A stretch of 7,079 nucleotides of DNA from a bacterium (GTDB lineage: Bacteria > Oederibacteriota > PGYV01 > DSBP01), in the NCBI GenBank assembly GCA_011049465.1, contig DSBP01000140.1:1-7079 (forward strand), read 5' to 3'. The notes below the pieces were generated by a model. That model searched no databases, had not been told where the DNA came from, and saw only the letters and a list, made by a program, of their open reading frames with translations. Both the position numbers and the translations under genes were made by a program. Positions 5,725 to 7,079 of this stretch are shown here, one piece after another. Positions within the stretch are counted from its first letter, which is position 1. Each line of letters starts with the position of its first letter.

Positions 5725-6949
5725 TTTCCGTTACCTCCTCGGATTTTTTGTTTTCTTCGCCGTCAAGGAACTCCTGTTTAATCCGCTTCCCCACGATAAA
5801 AAGCCACGCATATTCATAAAAACCGCCGGCAAGGCCTTCTGCCGTAACTTTTGCTATATGAACGCCCGGAGATATCCTTTTCTTGTAGTGATAATAGTTT
5901 ACCTGTTTTGTGTCCAAATTGTAAACAGATTCTTTTATGTCCGCGGTTCCCATTCTGAACCTTATGGTAGCCGTGTTTAAATGCGCGTCTTCGGCAAGAA
6001 CCGCCTTTAATTGCGGGTTTCTTTCTTCTATGATTGACCCGTCCGCCGGGTATACCCTCTCAACCTTCAGCGGTTTTACCGCAAGCAGCCTCTCCAGCTT
6101 CTCGATTCTGTCCCCGTCAAATATCATTGTTCTTTTCAGCGAATATTTATCCGTCTCTTTCGTGTTGTAAGATGGGACAACCGAGAATCCCGCCCTGTAA
6201 CCCGCTTTTTTCACAAAATGGTGCACCTCGTGCGAATAGGCGCCGTAAGGGTATGCCATTGTTTCTATCGGCAGCCCTGTCCTGTTTTTCAGGTACTCCT
6301 TTGCCTCAACAACCTCCCTCTCCAGGAATTCAATGTACTCCCTGTCAATGAGCTCCGACCTCTTCTTGTGCCCGGGTTTTACCTGCCGCCGGCTTGTAAG
6401 TATGGGATGCGTGAGCGAGTGGCACCCGAACTCTATTCCGGCCTCAGCCATCTCCTTTACTTCCGGAAGGGAAAGCGCGTTTCGCCCCCCGGGAAAGAAA
6501 CCCTTGTAAAGATAGACAATCGCCGGAATGTTATATTTTTTTAGCACGGGAAAGGCGCCCGTATAAACCGATTTGTAGCCGTCGTCAATTGTAATAACCA
6601 CTGCCTTATCCGGTATATCCCTTTTTCCCTCAAGGTAATCCACATAATGAGACATGGATATAATGTTCGCGTTCTTTTTAAGAAAAACCATCTGCTCCTC
6701 AAAATCCTCAGGGCTCAGATAGTATGTGTCCTGCCAGTTCTTTCCTTTGCCTTTCGAGGGCATCTTTTCAAACCTGTGGTAACACAGTACGTTTACAACC
6801 TTCTCTTTTTTTTCTTTTTTTGCCTTTGTCTCTTTTTTCAACTCCTTCTTCTCAATCCCGCCCCCGCCGGTTTTATCGGCCTGTACAGAAACGCAGGCCC
6901 CGGCACCCAAAAGAAAAAAACATGCAGCGGTTAAAACAATCCTTGTCAT
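5702..6949 (-). CDS. Exported polysaccharide deacetylase (NodB/CE4) with C-terminal Ig-like domain
   Basis: 415 aa. Residues 1-24 form an export signal; Cys19 in GAGAC allows a lipoprotein reading, while VQA at 22-24 allows ordinary signal peptidase cleavage. A Lys/Glu linker follows (33-50). The NodB fold begins at VVNVLCYHRF, as in PgaB/IcaB-like enzymes. Motif 1 is TIDDGY with Asp122 (base) and Asp123 (metal); motif 2 is HSLTH with metal ligands His177 and His181; motif 3 is AYPYG (232-236). Residues 295-388 resemble a bacterial Ig-like domain: VYPADGSIIEERNPQLKA, a YYHYKKRISPG turn, and WLFIVG as last strand. It should remove acetyl groups from N-acetylated or O-acetylated envelope glycans outside the cytoplasm; the exact substrate is unknown. 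GGAG (6957-6960) precedes ATG 6949 by 7 nt. It lies 13 nt after the PAP2 gene and overlaps pyrF. Confidence 0.92.
   Translation of the reverse strand: MTRIVLTAACFFLLGAGACVSVQADKTGGGGIEKKELKKETKAKKEKKEKVVNVLCYHRFEKMPSKGKGKNWQDTYYLSPEDFEEQMVFLKKNANIISMSHYVDYLEGKRDIPDKAVVITIDDGYKSVYTGAFPVLKKYNIPAIVYLYKGFFPGGRNALSLPEVKEMAEAGIEFGCHSLTHPILTSRRQVKPGHKKRSELIDREYIEFLEREVVEAKEYLKNRTGLPIETMAYPYGAYSHEVHHFVKKAGYRAGFSVVPSYNTKETDKYSLKRTMIFDGDRIEKLERLLAVKPLKVERVYPADGSIIEERNPQLKAVLAEDAHLNTATIRFRMGTADIKESVYNLDTKQVNYYHYKKRISPGVHIAKVTAEGLAGGFYEYAWLFIVGKRIKQEFLDGEENKKSEEVTENGPGEKE
5734..5739 (-). promoter_or_regulatory. Ribosome binding site for pyrF inside the deacetylase gene
   Basis: AGGAGG on the minus strand, 9 nt before ATG 5724. 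It lies within the last codons of the deacetylase gene and decides the pyrF start despite the 23-nt overlap of the two frames. The hexamer also constrains the deacetylase C-terminus, where it is read in the codons of its Glu-rich end. Confidence 0.8.
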
Positions 6950-6962
6950 CTTCCGTCTCCGT

Positions 6963-7079
6963 TTAGTATGATTTTTTTATCTGTCCGCTCTTTCCTTTTG
7001 CCCTGTTCTTCATTATGTTAATAAACGCGCCTACGGCCGCCCCGGCCGCATATCCGGCGAGGACATCAAGCGGGTAATG
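6963..7079 (-). CDS. PAP2-superfamily phosphatase, C-terminal fragment (5' end outside window)
   Basis: The last 38 codons plus TAA of a gene entering from the right edge, in frame from the final base. The visible protein starts HYPLDVLAGYAAGAAVGAFI and ends with a basic tail (KNRAKGKSGQIKKSY). HYPxDVxAG is the third PAP2 signature, carrying the His nucleophile and the nearby Asp, followed by a Gly/Ala-rich membrane helix. PAP2 membrane enzymes dephosphorylate lipid phosphates such as undecaprenyl pyrophosphate or phosphatidylglycerophosphate; which one applies cannot be told from this fragment. The gene ends 13 nt before the deacetylase start, so the two are probably co-transcribed, which would fit an envelope role. 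Confidence 0.8.
   Translation of the reverse strand, partial: HYPLDVLAGYAAGAAVGAFINIMKNRAKGKSGQIKKSY

Overview
All six protein genes in this window lie on the minus strand, so it reads right to left, in two blocks separated by a 508-base intergenic stretch (3853-4360). The G+C-moderate coding, strong AGGAG-type ribosome sites, Thermus-family orotate phosphoribosyltransferase, and above all an exported enzyme followed by a long Thr/Pro repeat of the TPTFTxT kind suggest a Gram-negative-type bacterium of a little-cultivated anaerobic or subsurface lineage. Such Thr/Pro repeats are, from memory, frequent in Goldbacteria-like candidate phyla. No rRNA or other lineage marker is present, so the taxonomic guess is weak.

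Block 1 (7079 down to 4361) is a compact operon: the last 38 codons of a PAP2-superfamily membrane phosphatase; then, 13 nt later, an exported NodB-type polysaccharide deacetylase with a C-terminal Ig-like domain; then pyrF, whose start lies 23 nt inside the deacetylase gene; then pyrE, overlapping pyrF by 4 nt. PyrE and PyrF catalyse the last two steps of UMP synthesis. They share a transcript with genes whose families act in the cell envelope.

The intergenic stretch holds two distinct things. On its left is an AT-rich control region with a near-consensus sigma70-type promoter (TTGAAA-17-TATAAT, minus strand), two 11-bp direct repeats 32 bp apart over the -35 and the probable start point, and an imperfect 14-bp palindrome just upstream. 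On its right is a G+C-rich 226-bp element (4096-4321) with 39/40-bp terminal inverted repeats and several internal hairpins. It looks like a non-autonomous mobile element (MITE-like) or a structured RNA and has no protein-coding potential.

Block 2 (3852 down to beyond position 1) is a regulator-enzyme operon: two tandem LacI-family repressors, overlapping by 4 nt (GTGA), then 47 nt, then a large secreted glycoside hydrolase of family GH26 (probable endo-beta-1,4-mannanase). The hydrolase has an N-terminal CBM35-like carbohydrate-binding domain and a C-terminal Thr/Pro-repeat tail that runs off the window. It is an unbroken 590-codon frame. The simplest reading is a mannan-responsive, self-regulated operon in which two related repressors with different recognition helices control themselves and a secreted mannan-degrading enzyme.
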